Of a stretch of 64,000 nucleotides of DNA, positions 34,519 to 43,707 are shown piece after piece. Below the pieces are notes generated by a model, which worked only from the letters and a program-made list of their open reading frames with translations, did no database searches and was not told the origin of the DNA. The stretch covers positions 310,001 through 374,000 of the forward strand of contig NZ_RXOE01000003.1 of NCBI RefSeq assembly GCF_003965815.1. Direction: 5' to 3'. The stretch comes from Variovorax gossypii (GTDB taxonomy: Bacteria; Pseudomonadota; Gammaproteobacteria; Burkholderiales; Burkholderiaceae_C). Position 1 is the first letter of the stretch, and the number at the start of each line of letters is the position of its first letter. Made by a program: the position numbers and the translations under genes.

Positions 34519-35075
34519 ACTGCTCCCCGCACGCCGGGGCGGTGATCCCGGCACCTCCCATGTTGATGGGAGCAGTAGCGATGTCTTTCGTGCCAGCTGC
34601 TGACAAATGTGAACTGGCACACATCCGCGATCCGAAAGCGAATGCCAAGACCTACTGCAATCCGTAGTATTCATTTTGTTTCAAAAACGTCCTACGGAGC
34701 TTGCACGTGATGACCTGCATACCCTCGTTCTTCCGAACGTACGAGCCGCTCGATGCGGTTCGTGGGCATGCCGCACGAGCGCGTGGCCCCGTCACATCGA
34801 AGGCCACGATCATGAAGCCCGACTCCTAGTGTTCTCCTTGCAGTGATGCGCATCGCGGCGATCCGCCGCGAACCGTGCGACTGCCTTCAGCGACCCGATA
34901 GCTGCTTGCCGATGGCCCTTGCGAGGGCTCGTGCATGGCGGCTCGCGTTCGTCCGCTGACTTTCGGATTTCGATTTTTATCTCGCGCCGCTGCGCGAGAT
35001 GGAGAGCCGTTGCCGCGACAGAAGCGGCCGGTCCTCCCTTACAGGGTTCGAGAAGATTTTTGGATCGAGGATGCA
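34519..35075. other. Long regulatory-looking spacer before the EAL gene
   Basis: 557 bases with no convincing gene. They hold a 7-bp hairpin CTCCCAT-GTTG-ATGGGAG at 34555-34572, a spaced inverted repeat GTGCCAG...CTGGCAC at 34590-34620, and a CRP-like site at 34608-34623. The sequence is less GC-rich around 34640-34690. The length suggests the control region of the surface-fibre locus. Confidence 0.5.
34608..34623. promoter_or_regulatory. Candidate CRP/FNR-like binding site
   Basis: TGTGAACTGGCACACA matches TGTGA-N6-TCACA at nine of ten defined positions. It overlaps the inverted repeat GTGCCAG/CTGGCAC. Two Crp/Fnr-type regulators are encoded at the other end of the locus, which gives it weight, but a chance match is possible. 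Confidence 0.35.
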
Positions 35076-36485
35076 ATGGCTGCTATCTCAGCACTGACCG
35101 CCTGGCCCTCAGGTGCGCACCGGCCCGCCGTGCGGGCCCCGCGCGCTTCGACGGGGGTGTGTCTGCACGACTCGCGCACCGAGCCTGTCGCGAGCGTCGC
35201 GCATGCTTTCGCGGCGCCCGTGGGCCGTGCGGCGACGCGCAGGGCCTGCGCCTTCGTGTTCGTCGCGAACCTTCCGCTCCTCGCGGAAGCGTACGGACAG
35301 GATTTCGCATCGGCCGCGAGCCTGGAGATCCAGCGCCGGCTCTGCGCCAACTTCGTCGTGTCTGCGTCGTCCGACATGGCCAGGCTGCGGGACGATTGCT
35401 TCCTGCTCTGGCACAACGAAGCCTTCGAATGCGCGATCTTCGAAGGCCGTGCGCCGGGCGAGTTTCCCCGCACGATGCGGCGCGCGAGCCGTCCCATCGA
35501 GGCCTTGCTCGCGGTGCTCGGCGCGGAGCCCGTGCGCGCCGGCGGCATCGCCGCGCTGGTGCAGCTGCACGCGGACTGGATCGACGTATGCCCGCCCGAG
35601 CAACTCGGCGCCTCCGAGATCGAACTGGCACTGTGGACCGCGCAGCCCTTTCCCGAGGCGCACGAGACCCGCGCCGACGGCTGGCGCCAGCTCTACCGGG
35701 CCGACATGGACATGGCCGTGCGCCTGAGCGAGGCCACGCGCGGCGAGGAGCTGACGTTCTCGTGGCGGCCGGTCGTGCAACCGGGCAGCGCCGCGACCGT
35801 GCTCTACCGCGAAGGCCGCACGCGCATCGCATCGGGCCGGGGCGAACAGGGCCTGCTGGAGTCCGACGTGTTCATGCCCTGCCTGCAGCGGCTGGGCCTC
35901 ACGCGCGCGTTCGACCGCACCGTCATGCGGCATGCCGTCGCCGCATTGCGGATGCAGCCTTCCGCGCACATCGGCGTGAGCATCTCGGCGCAGGGCGTGC
36001 GCGTCGATCACTGGTGGGCCTCGCTGCTCGCGGTGCTCGACAAGGAGCCCGCGCTGGCTTCGCGGCTGGTGATAGAGATCGTCGACAGCGCGGCGCTGCC
36101 CGACTTCGAGGCCGCACGGGACTTCTGCGTGCAGCTGCAGCTGCGCGGCTGCCGCATCGCCATCCGCGATTTCGGCAGCGGTGCCGACAACCTCGCGGCC
36201 GTCCAAGCCTGCAGGCCCGACATCGTCAAGCTCGACGCCGCCCTGCTGCGCCGCGCGCGTGAAGGCGCGTTCGGCCGCGAGTGCCTGCGCGACATGCTGT
36301 CGCTGTGCACGCATCTCGCGCCGCACGTGGTCGTCGACGGCATCGAGCGCGACGACGACCTGCACATCGCGTCGCAGGCCGGCGCGCAGTGGATGCAGGG
36401 CTTCGGCGTGCGAGGCGCGGAGCGGCATGCGCGCATCGGCTCGCCCGCTGGCGGCGACGCCGGTGGCAGCGCGGAGGCTGAATGA
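35076..36485 (+). CDS. Degenerate EAL-domain protein
   Basis: A 469-residue protein; residues ~225-455 align with EAL (c-di-GMP phosphodiesterase) domains by motif order. Key catalytic positions are changed: the ExL motif position reads LYREG, DDFGTG is RDFGSG (first Asp to Arg), and the ExVE position reads VDGIERDDD. The structural elements IGVSISAQGVR, LVIEIVDSA, DIVKLDAALL and QWMQGFGV remain. It is therefore probably inactive and may act as a c-di-GMP receptor or scaffold. The N-terminal ~200 residues are unrecognised, possibly a GGDEF remnant. GAGG lies five bases before the chosen ATG at 35076. It leads the CsgG-like locus. Confidence 0.82.
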   Translation: MAAISALTAWPSGAHRPAVRAPRASTGVCLHDSRTEPVASVAHAFAAPVGRAATRRACAFVFVANLPLLAEAYGQDFASAASLEIQRRLCANFVVSASSDMARLRDDCFLLWHNEAFECAIFEGRAPGEFPRTMRRASRPIEALLAVLGAEPVRAGGIAALVQLHADWIDVCPPEQLGASEIELALWTAQPFPEAHETRADGWRQLYRADMDMAVRLSEATRGEELTFSWRPVVQPGSAATVLYREGRTRIASGRGEQGLLESDVFMPCLQRLGLTRAFDRTVMRHAVAALRMQPSAHIGVSISAQGVRVDHWWASLLAVLDKEPALASRLVIEIVDSAALPDFEAARDFCVQLQLRGCRIAIRDFGSGADNLAAVQACRPDIVKLDAALLRRAREGAFGRECLRDMLSLCTHLAPHVVVDGIERDDDLHIASQAGAQWMQGFGVRGAERHARIGSPAGGDAGGSAEAE

Positions 36486-36772
36486 CCATGAGCCTCCTGA
36501 ACACCGACATCCAGCTGCGCCTCGCGCGCCTGAGCACCGACCTTCTGCTGCTGCAGCGTGCCGTCCAGGAGCTGATGCTCGAGTGCACCCCGCAGCCTCC
36601 CGGCATGAGCGAAAGCGACCTGATCGCCGCGGCGCAGTACCGCGCGCTGGAGGCCGCGCTGCATGCGCCCGACAGACCGGCCGCGCCAGCCACCCAGGAG
36701 GACGCCGAGCTGCTCGTGTGGCCGGGCTTCACCGAGCCGGTTCCCATGCGAAGGGCGGCGATGCGCGCCTGA
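36482..36772 (+). CDS. Small protein of unknown function
   Basis: A 96-residue product whose ATG overlaps the EAL gene stop by four bases (ATGA), so it is translated with it. The first half is a Leu-rich helix (LRLARLSTDLLLLQRAVQEL); the rest is Pro/Ala-rich. No signal peptide. It could be a partner of the EAL protein. Not recognised. Confidence 0.65.
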   Translation: MTMSLLNTDIQLRLARLSTDLLLLQRAVQELMLECTPQPPGMSESDLIAAAQYRALEAALHAPDRPAAPATQEDAELLVWPGFTEPVPMRRAAMRA

Positions 36773-36824
36773 CCGCTTCGCGCATCGGCCTCGACCTTCT
36801 CCCATTTCGTTTCGTAGGACTTTC

Positions 36825-37367
36825 ATGCTTACTCAAATCACCAGGGTTTCCAGGACCACGCGCGCCGCGCTGTTCGGCCTGCTGGCCGCCACCGGCGCAT
36901 GCGCGCTGGCCAACAACGTCGGAGAGAACGCCGCGTGGCAGTTCCAGACTTCCGCCGACAAGGCCAACCAGGCGGCGGTGCAGGACATGATCCAGCGCAA
37001 GAAGGCCGGCTCGTACGGCGCGGCCAACTACACCACCAACAACTACATCGGCAAGCAATACAACTGCGACGTCACCTCGACCGCGCAGGGCAACCAGGGC
37101 ACCAACAGCACCACCGCCAACTCGCCCGGCACCAGCGGCGCGTCGGCCAACTCCACCGGCAACTCGAGCACCGGCGTCGGCGGCACGGGCACGGTGAGCA
37201 CCGGCCAGGCCAACAGCGGCACGGTCGGCTCGGCGGTGATCGGCTCCACCACCAGCAACGTGCAGGGCTGGTCGAGCCAGGCCCTGAACTCCAACCAGAC
37301 CAACACCGGCAGCCAGAGCGCAAGCATCAGCGGCAGCTCGGCCTGCGCCTTCGGCGCGCTCAACTGA
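36825..37367 (+). CDS. Secreted Asn/Ser/Thr/Gly-rich protein, HfaA- or curlin-like candidate
   Basis: A 180-residue exported protein with a signal peptide cleaved near residue 29 (ALA-NN). The mature part begins with a charged helix (QTSADKANQAAVQDMIQRKK) and then ~130 residues of N/S/T/G-rich sequence with recurring NxxGxNxxT and SGxSxNSTGN patterns, like amyloid subunits. Two Cys (YNCDV, SSACAF) may form a disulfide. It precedes a CsgG/HfaB-like secretion gene by 30 bases. I infer a CsgG-exported fibre or anchor subunit; homology to holdfast protein HfaA is only suggested by context. Confidence 0.7.
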   Translation: MLTQITRVSRTTRAALFGLLAATGACALANNVGENAAWQFQTSADKANQAAVQDMIQRKKAGSYGAANYTTNNYIGKQYNCDVTSTAQGNQGTNSTTANSPGTSGASANSTGNSSTGVGGTGTVSTGQANSGTVGSAVIGSTTSNVQGWSSQALNSNQTNTGSQSASISGSSACAFGALN

Positions 37368-37396
37368 CCCCCAAAGCAGACAGGGAAGCAAGAGGA

Positions 37397-38800
37397 ATGA
37401 TCACATTCAAGTCGATCCGCGCGTTGCCGCGCGGAAAAGCCGCGTCGCGCGGACTGGCCGCGGCGGCCGCCGTCATGAGTCTGGCCGGCTGCGTCACCGC
37501 GCCGCAGCAGCAGATGGCGCCGAAGGAAGCGCCCGTGGTGCTCGGCCCCGCCGTGCGCCAGAACGTCACGCCCATGGAGGCGGTTCTCGCCTGCTTCGGC
37601 GACCACGTGGCCGCCACCCAGCGCCCGCCCTTCGTCATCACCGTGGGCGACGTGAAGGACTACACCGGCAAGTACAGCATCAACGAAGGCAACGCCATCA
37701 CGCAGGGCGGCGCGCTGATGGTGTATTCGGCGCTCGGCAAGCTCGGCGGCGCGGTGCAGGTGGCCGAGCGCTTCGACCCGGTCATCGCGGAACGTGAACT
37801 GGGCTATGCCGATCGCCGCCAGCTCGGCGACGGCCGTACGCACCAGCTCGGCGGCCCCAGCGGCGGCCAGGCCGTGCCGTGGCTGCCGTACTTCGGCGGC
37901 ACCATCAACAAGTCCGACTACTTCATCGTCGGCGGCATCACCGAGCTCAACTACAACATCAACTCGGGCGGTGCCGAGATCGGCGTGAATCAGGTGGGCA
38001 TCAAGGCGCGCACCTTCACCCAGTCGGTGGGCGTCGACCTGCGCATCGTCGACACCAAGACGCTGATGATCGTGAAGACCGTGAGCCTCACGAAGCAGTT
38101 CAACGGCTACGAAGTCGGCTTCAACGTCTTCCGCTTCTTCGGCAGCAAGCTCTACGACATCGACGTCGGCGCCAAGGGCCAGGAGCCCGTGCAGATGGGC
38201 GTGCGCGCCGCGCTGGAAGAGGGCGTGGTGCGCCTGGTGGCCGCGGTCGCCAAGGTCGACCCCAACCCCTGCCTGGGCATGCGCCTGACTGAGGACCTGC
38301 GCGTCGCGCCCGCCGAGGAGTTGCGCAAGGTGGCCAACCCGCTCGTCGATTCGGCCGGCGCGGTGGTGCAGCAGGGCGAGGCCGTCAACGCGGCCAGCCA
38401 GACCGGCGCGAGCCTGACGGGCTCGAGCGTGCAGATCCCCTTCGAGTTCGGCGCGGCCGCGCTCACGGGCGGCACGCTGAACCTTCTCGACCAGATCGCG
38501 GCGGCCGCCGCCAAGGCGCCCACCGAGGTCGTGCTGGTCGCGCGCGACACCGAGAACTGGGACGCCGGCAAGCGCGACCTGCTGACCGACCAGCGCATCG
38601 GCGTGGTCACGACGGCGCTCGCGTCGCGCGGCCTGGCGCCCGGCGGCATCAGCGTCACATGGCGCCCGGACAAGGCGGATACGTCGATTCATCGCGACGG
38701 CCCCGGCCTGCAGGAGATCGCAAAGCTCCGTGTCCAGGGTGCGGTGAGGGGTGGACCGGCCCGTCCGGTCCGTGAGGGGAACGCAACCGAAGGGAAGTAA
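37397..38800 (+). CDS. CsgG/HfaB-family lipoprotein with OmpA-like domain
   Basis: A 467-residue outer-membrane lipoprotein. The lipobox LAGC puts the lipidated Cys at residue 32. Residues ~50-300 follow the CsgG/HfaB fold (FVITVGDVKDYTGKYSINEG, DYFIVGGITELNYNINSGGA, VDLRIVDTKTLMIVKTVSLT, AALEEGVVRLVAAVAK). CsgG forms a nonameric pore that exports unfolded curli subunits; HfaB is its holdfast-anchoring relative. Residues ~345-445 (IPFEFGAAALTGGTLNLLDQ, then LLTDQRIGVVTTALASRGL) resemble an OmpA peptidoglycan-binding domain, an extra module absent from E. coli CsgG. The flanking genes encode its likely substrates. Confidence 0.85.
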   Translation: MITFKSIRALPRGKAASRGLAAAAAVMSLAGCVTAPQQQMAPKEAPVVLGPAVRQNVTPMEAVLACFGDHVAATQRPPFVITVGDVKDYTGKYSINEGNAITQGGALMVYSALGKLGGAVQVAERFDPVIAERELGYADRRQLGDGRTHQLGGPSGGQAVPWLPYFGGTINKSDYFIVGGITELNYNINSGGAEIGVNQVGIKARTFTQSVGVDLRIVDTKTLMIVKTVSLTKQFNGYEVGFNVFRFFGSKLYDIDVGAKGQEPVQMGVRAALEEGVVRLVAAVAKVDPNPCLGMRLTEDLRVAPAEELRKVANPLVDSAGAVVQQGEAVNAASQTGASLTGSSVQIPFEFGAAALTGGTLNLLDQIAAAAAKAPTEVVLVARDTENWDAGKRDLLTDQRIGVVTTALASRGLAPGGISVTWRPDKADTSIHRDGPGLQEIAKLRVQGAVRGGPARPVREGNATEGK

Positions 38801-38898
38801 CCGGGACACACAAGGTCTTCATCGCAGCAAACAACGGCAATCCGCCGATCAGCAATCCATCCAGTCAGTCCTTCTTTCAGATCCATCAAAGGAACGTC

Positions 38899-41800
38899 AT
38901 GCAGAAGAATCGCAAGCACTCGGGCCGCCGCGTCAACGGCGCACCGCTCAACAGCATCGGCATGGCCGTGCTGGCCACGCTCGTGGCCAGCGGCGCGCAG
39001 GCCGCCGAAACGGTCGTCACGCCCGTGGCCGCCAACACCACTGCCTACCAGAGCGTGCAGTCGGTGCAGGACAAGACGCTGCCGGTGACCGCCACGGCCG
39101 CCGGCACCACCATCGACATCACGACGGCCGGCCCGCAGACCGGCAACAGCAACACGGTCACGCAGAACGCGGTGAAGGCAAGCGCCACGGGCAACGCCTT
39201 CGTCAACGCGGTCGACCTCTCGCTGACCGGCGGCACGGGCGCGACGCCCGCCGAAGGCGCGGCCTCGCTCGGCGTGCAGACCAACAGCGGCGTCGTTTCC
39301 AGCCTCGCCACTGGCAACACGGTGAAGGTCGATCTCGACGGCTTCTCGAGCGGCGGTGCCGCCAACACCAGCAACACGATCGCGGCGAGCACCACGCTCA
39401 ACAGCGGCTCGTCGACCATCTCGGGCGCGGTGCCCGTCGACTATGCCTCGACCAATCCGGGCTCGGTCTCGCTGGCCTACACGCCCGCCGGCGGCAGCGT
39501 GACGGCCCAGGGCAGCCTGGTCGTCAACTCCGTGCAGCAGGCCACCGGCGCGGCTTCGTCCGCGTCGGCCAGCGGCAACAACCTGACGCTCACGCTGACG
39601 GCACCCGGCACCAACGCGGTCGACGCCGCACCGGCGCTCGACGGCAACACTGTCTCCGCGACGCTCAAGGGCAACGCGGCCAACAGCACGGCCAGCATCC
39701 AGGCCGGCGGCGCGCCGGCCTTCACCGGCTCGGCCGTCGTCGCGAACCAGCAGCTGAACCAGTCGGCCACGCCGGTGACGCACACGGCCTCGGCCAGCGG
39801 CAACGCCATCATCGCTTCCATCGGCAGCGACACCGCCGGCAGCACCAACACGCTGCAAGGCGCGCTGTCCGTGCAGGGCAACACCATCTCCAGCAGCGCC
39901 ACCGGCAACGAAGCCCTCGGCGCCACCACCGGCACGGCCGGCAATCGCATCGTGCTGGCCGACGGCGTCTCGGTCGCCGGTTCGGGCGGCGCCACCTCCA
40001 ACACCGGCGTCTACAACGCGGGCAGCCTGTCGAGCACGGTCGCGGCCGATCTGGTCGTGTCGAACAGCCAGGGCAACGTGGGCGTCTCGCTCAGCGCGGC
40101 CACGCAGGGCGCGGGCATCGTCGCGGGCGTGCAGTCGGTCGACGGCGGTACCGTCACCGTCGCGAACAACGCGACCACCGCATCGGCGACCGGCAATGCC
40201 GCGTCGAGCGCGATCCTCAGCGGCAAGGACGCCGCCTCGTTCACCGCCACCGCGGCGCTGGCGAACCAGCAGAGCAACTACAACGGCGGCGTGAACGCCG
40301 CCGCGGGCCTGAGCGCGATCGCCGCGATCACCGGCGGCGAGGACGGCACCAACAACGCCAGCGCAGTCTCGGTGACGGGCAACCGCACCGCCGCGACGGC
40401 CTACGGCAGCAGCGCGAGCCAGAGCCTCGCGCTCCAGGCGAACGCACTGCCGCTGTCCGGCGCCAATGCCACGCTCGCCGGCGGCAGCCTGCCCGACGGG
40501 AACGTCACGGCCGCGGGCGCGGCCACGGTGACGAACCTGCAGGGCAACTACTCCGCCCCCGTCAGCGCCCAGACCTTGGGCTCCGTCATCGGCCTGATGG
40601 CCGATTCGCGCGGCACCGGCGGCGACACCATCCACGGCAGCACTTTCACCGTGGGCGGCAACACGCAGGAAGCCGTGGCCGTGAGCAACGGCGCCAACAA
40701 CGCGCTGTCGCTGACCGGCACCACCGTCGGCGCGGGCGCCGGCGTGGCGAGCGTCCAGGTCGTGGACCAGGGCTCGCCGGTCAGCGCGGAGCTGACGAGC
40801 TCGGTGGCCGGCGTCTATCTCGGCACGCACACCACCGACAGCTCCGTCGCGCTGACGAACAACCTGCAGCGCGCGGTGGCGTACGGCAACTCGGGCGCGA
40901 ACAGCCTGAACGTGTCGGCCAACAGCGCGAGCGTGCCGCTGTCGGAGACACCTGCCTCGGTGGCGACGCCCGCGGCCGGCACGGCCAGCGTCAATGCCGC
41001 CTACGGCGTGCTGAGCAACCAGTCGGTGTCCGGTGACGTCTCGGCAGTTGCGGACGGCCGCGGTGTCGGGCCGGTCGGCTCGCAGACCGTGCTGATCGAA
41101 GGCAACGTCACCCGCAGCACCGTCTCGAACCAGGGCAACGCCTTGGTCGGCGCCGCCTACGGCAACGATGTCTCCAACGCCGCCAAGCTGGCGCTGGGCA
41201 CCGGCGCCACAGTGGCCGGCGCGGCATCGGTGGGCAATGTCACCAGCGTGCAGAACGTGAACGGCGCGGCCATCACCGCATCGGTGCCGGGCGGCAACGT
41301 GGTCTCCACTGCGATCGAGGACAACGTCGTGGCATCGACGGTCGCCACCTCCGGCAACCAGCTGCAGGCCCTGGCCTACGGCAACCGCGCGAGCGGCAAT
41401 ACCCTCGACGTGTCCGGCAATACGCTGGCCACCGTCACGGAACAGCCGCGCGCCGTGAGCGTCGGCGCCACCGCGACGACCGATGCGGCCTTCAGCGTGC
41501 AGAGCGTGCAGAACGGTTCGGGCAGCCTGAGCGCATCGCTGCGCAACGGCGTCCTGGGCACGGACGCTTCGCAGATCCGCACGCAGGTTGGCGGCAACGT
41601 CACCGGCTCCAGCGTGGCGTCGAACGGCAACAGCGCCAGCGCCGCCGCCACGAGCAACAGCGCCGTCAACGGCCTGACGCTCGCGGGCAACAGCCTGTCG
41701 ACCTCCAGCGCGGTGCAGAACGTGCAGACGACCAGTGCGGCCATCGAGGCACTGGCGGGCCAGGCCGGCACGCCGGGAACGCCCGCGTCGCCATCGGCGC

Positions 41801-43608
41801 CCTTCAGCTACAGCGCGCACGTGATCGACACCGACGTGCTCGGCGGCAACACCGTCGGCAACACCACGACGATCACCAGCGGCGTGCTGGGCGTGCAGAT
41901 CGCCAGCCTCACGCAGGCCCAGATCAACTACCTGACCGCCAACGGCTGGAGCGTCGGCAGCGGCAACACGGCCGGCATGCTGACCGCGCCCGCGTCCATC
42001 CTGGGCCCGGTCTCGGTCGCGACCTACAGCCAGCTGCAGACTGGCTCCGCCGTGCCGTTCGATGCCACCATCCCGGGCACTCCGGCCGTGGCCGCGGTTC
42101 CGAACCGTGGCGGCGTGACGGTGGCCGTGGCCGGCAACGTCACCGGCTCGCAGCTCGCCGTGACCGGCAACAGCAGCAGCGCCGCCGTCACCGGCAACAG
42201 CGCCACCAACAGCGCTTCGGTCACCGGCAACACGATCGCCTCGGGCGGCGCGACCACGGCCAGCGCGAGCGGCCTGGTCGGCGGAACGACCGGTGCGCAG
42301 GCCGACCACACGGTGTCGAACGTGCAGCAGGTCACGGGCGTGCCCGCGCTGTCGACCAGCGTCTACGGCACCTTCGCCGTCGACACTGCCGCGGGCGCGG
42401 CCATCTCGGGTTCGGCGCTGAGCGTCTCCGACAACAGCCAGCGCGGCACCGCCGTGGCGAACACCGCGGCCAACAGCCTGAGCCTGAGCGGCACCAACGT
42501 CGCGAGCACGTCGGCGCTGTCGTCGGCGCAGTCGGGCGCCGCGGCTGTCTCGGCGGCTTCGGACCTCGAGCTGTACGCGCCGGGCGCTGTCTCGGCATCG
42601 TCGGTGGACCTGTCGCGCAACAAGAACACGTCGCTGGGCGTGATCAACGACGTGACCAACACCCTGAGCGTGAAGGCCTCCAACGTGACGCCGGCCGGCG
42701 CCACCGGCAACGCGGTGCTGGTGCAAGGCACGGCCACCGGCGACCACGTGCTGAACAATGCCCAGCTGGCGACGACCTCGGTGAGCAGCACCGCGACCAC
42801 GCGCCTGTACAACCAGGACCAGACGGCCGCGGCCACGACGGGCCTGGTCAACAGCACCGCGACCATCAGCGGCAACAGCACGACCGCCGAAGCCTCGGCC
42901 AACCGTGCCGACAACAGCGTGGCGCTCAACGGCACCGCGGTGCAGGGCGCGAGCGCGGGCCTGAACAACCTGCAGCTCAGCAGCGCGGCAGTGACGGCAA
43001 GCGCCTCGACCTCGGCCACGTTCAAGCTCGAAGGCACCAGCCCGGCCACGCCGGCGGCGCTGAACAGCGGCATCACGATCGACGGCAACAGCACCACGGC
43101 GCTGGCACGCGGCAACGCAGCCACCAACGCGCTGAACCTGTCGGCGGGCAGCGGCTATGCCGCCGCCGCGGCGGTCGCGGGCAGCACCGCGGGCGGCACC
43201 ACGCAGGCCACGGCGGCATTGCTCAACACGCAGGGCAACAGCGGCAACGTGACGGCCAGCGCCACGGGCACGTACCAGGTCGCGCTCAACGGCGTGAGCG
43301 CGGGCACGGCTCCCGGCCTGACGAACGGCACCGCCGCGCTGACGGACAACACCGTCGCTGCGCAGGCCTACGGCAACACGGCGACCAACGCCGTGACCGT
43401 CGCGGCCACGGTGGCGAACCGTCCGACGGTGGCGGTGGCGAACTACCAGACCAACAGCGGTGCCATCGTCGCGACTGCGAGCGGCGTGAACTACGGCACG
43501 GGCATCACCGGCGCCACCACCGGCAGCACGCTGCGCGCGGCCGGCAACCAGGTGACGGCGACCGCGGTGGGCAACTCCGCCGTGTCGACCATCGCTTCGG
43601 CGCGCTGA
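38899..43608 (+). CDS. Giant secreted repeat protein, curlin/HfaD-like adhesin candidate
   Basis: A 1569-residue exported protein. After a positively charged N-region, a signal peptide (GMAVLATLVASGAQA) is cleaved near residue 35. The rest is built of degenerate ~70-residue units, roughly 20 by eye. Each pairs a half like AxVxNxQxNxGxVxA with a half like VxGNxxxAxAxGNxAxNxLxL. The alternating N/Q ladders and GNxA steps recall curlin repeats and predict a beta-solenoid or amyloid. Composition is Ala/Ser/Thr/Asn/Gly/Val; Cys is absent, and there are no LPxTG, autotransporter or RTX motifs. It directly follows the CsgG/HfaB-like gene, so export through that pore is likely. A terminator follows. 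Confidence 0.82.
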   Translation: MQKNRKHSGRRVNGAPLNSIGMAVLATLVASGAQAAETVVTPVAANTTAYQSVQSVQDKTLPVTATAAGTTIDITTAGPQTGNSNTVTQNAVKASATGNAFVNAVDLSLTGGTGATPAEGAASLGVQTNSGVVSSLATGNTVKVDLDGFSSGGAANTSNTIAASTTLNSGSSTISGAVPVDYASTNPGSVSLAYTPAGGSVTAQGSLVVNSVQQATGAASSASASGNNLTLTLTAPGTNAVDAAPALDGNTVSATLKGNAANSTASIQAGGAPAFTGSAVVANQQLNQSATPVTHTASASGNAIIASIGSDTAGSTNTLQGALSVQGNTISSSATGNEALGATTGTAGNRIVLADGVSVAGSGGATSNTGVYNAGSLSSTVAADLVVSNSQGNVGVSLSAATQGAGIVAGVQSVDGGTVTVANNATTASATGNAASSAILSGKDAASFTATAALANQQSNYNGGVNAAAGLSAIAAITGGEDGTNNASAVSVTGNRTAATAYGSSASQSLALQANALPLSGANATLAGGSLPDGNVTAAGAATVTNLQGNYSAPVSAQTLGSVIGLMADSRGTGGDTIHGSTFTVGGNTQEAVAVSNGANNALSLTGTTVGAGAGVASVQVVDQGSPVSAELTSSVAGVYLGTHTTDSSVALTNNLQRAVAYGNSGANSLNVSANSASVPLSETPASVATPAAGTASVNAAYGVLSNQSVSGDVSAVADGRGVGPVGSQTVLIEGNVTRSTVSNQGNALVGAAYGNDVSNAAKLALGTGATVAGAASVGNVTSVQNVNGAAITASVPGGNVVSTAIEDNVVASTVATSGNQLQALAYGNRASGNTLDVSGNTLATVTEQPRAVSVGATATTDAAFSVQSVQNGSGSLSASLRNGVLGTDASQIRTQVGGNVTGSSVASNGNSASAAATSNSAVNGLTLAGNSLSTSSAVQNVQTTSAAIEALAGQAGTPGTPASPSAPFSYSAHVIDTDVLGGNTVGNTTTITSGVLGVQIASLTQAQINYLTANGWSVGSGNTAGMLTAPASILGPVSVATYSQLQTGSAVPFDATIPGTPAVAAVPNRGGVTVAVAGNVTGSQLAVTGNSSSAAVTGNSATNSASVTGNTIASGGATTASASGLVGGTTGAQADHTVSNVQQVTGVPALSTSVYGTFAVDTAAGAAISGSALSVSDNSQRGTAVANTAANSLSLSGTNVASTSALSSAQSGAAAVSAASDLELYAPGAVSASSVDLSRNKNTSLGVINDVTNTLSVKASNVTPAGATGNAVLVQGTATGDHVLNNAQLATTSVSSTATTRLYNQDQTAAATTGLVNSTATISGNSTTAEASANRADNSVALNGTAVQGASAGLNNLQLSSAAVTASASTSATFKLEGTSPATPAALNSGITIDGNSTTALARGNAATNALNLSAGSGYAAAAAVAGSTAGGTTQATAALLNTQGNSGNVTASATGTYQVALNGVSAGTAPGLTNGTAALTDNTVAAQAYGNTATNAVTVAATVANRPTVAVANYQTNSGAIVATASGVNYGTGITGATTGSTLRAAGNQVTATAVGNSAVSTIASAR

Positions 43609-43624
43609 CCGGCGCGCCATCCAT

Positions 43625-43660
43625 GCCCCGGCGAGCGCTCGTGCGCCCGCCGGGGCTTTT
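43625..43660 (+). terminator. Terminator after the giant repeat gene
   Basis: GCCCCGGCG pairs with CGCCGGGGC around a 14-base loop and is followed by TTTT. It separates the fibre operon from the Crp/Fnr genes. Confidence 0.8.
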
Positions 43661-43707
43661 CCGCCAGCGCGGCGTGCACGGCTGCATGGCCGGGTGTTCC
43701 ACAAGCC

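Noticed and set aside
34935-35075. Longer EAL protein starting at 34935
   Set aside because: The extra 47 residues are Arg-rich and unconserved-looking, while the ATG at 35076 has GAGG at the right distance.
38899-43608. Repetitive DNA resembling a CRISPR or satellite array
   Set aside because: The repeats are diverged at the DNA level, follow codon periodicity and lack constant spacers; they are protein repeats. I saw no CRISPR array or cas gene anywhere in the window.
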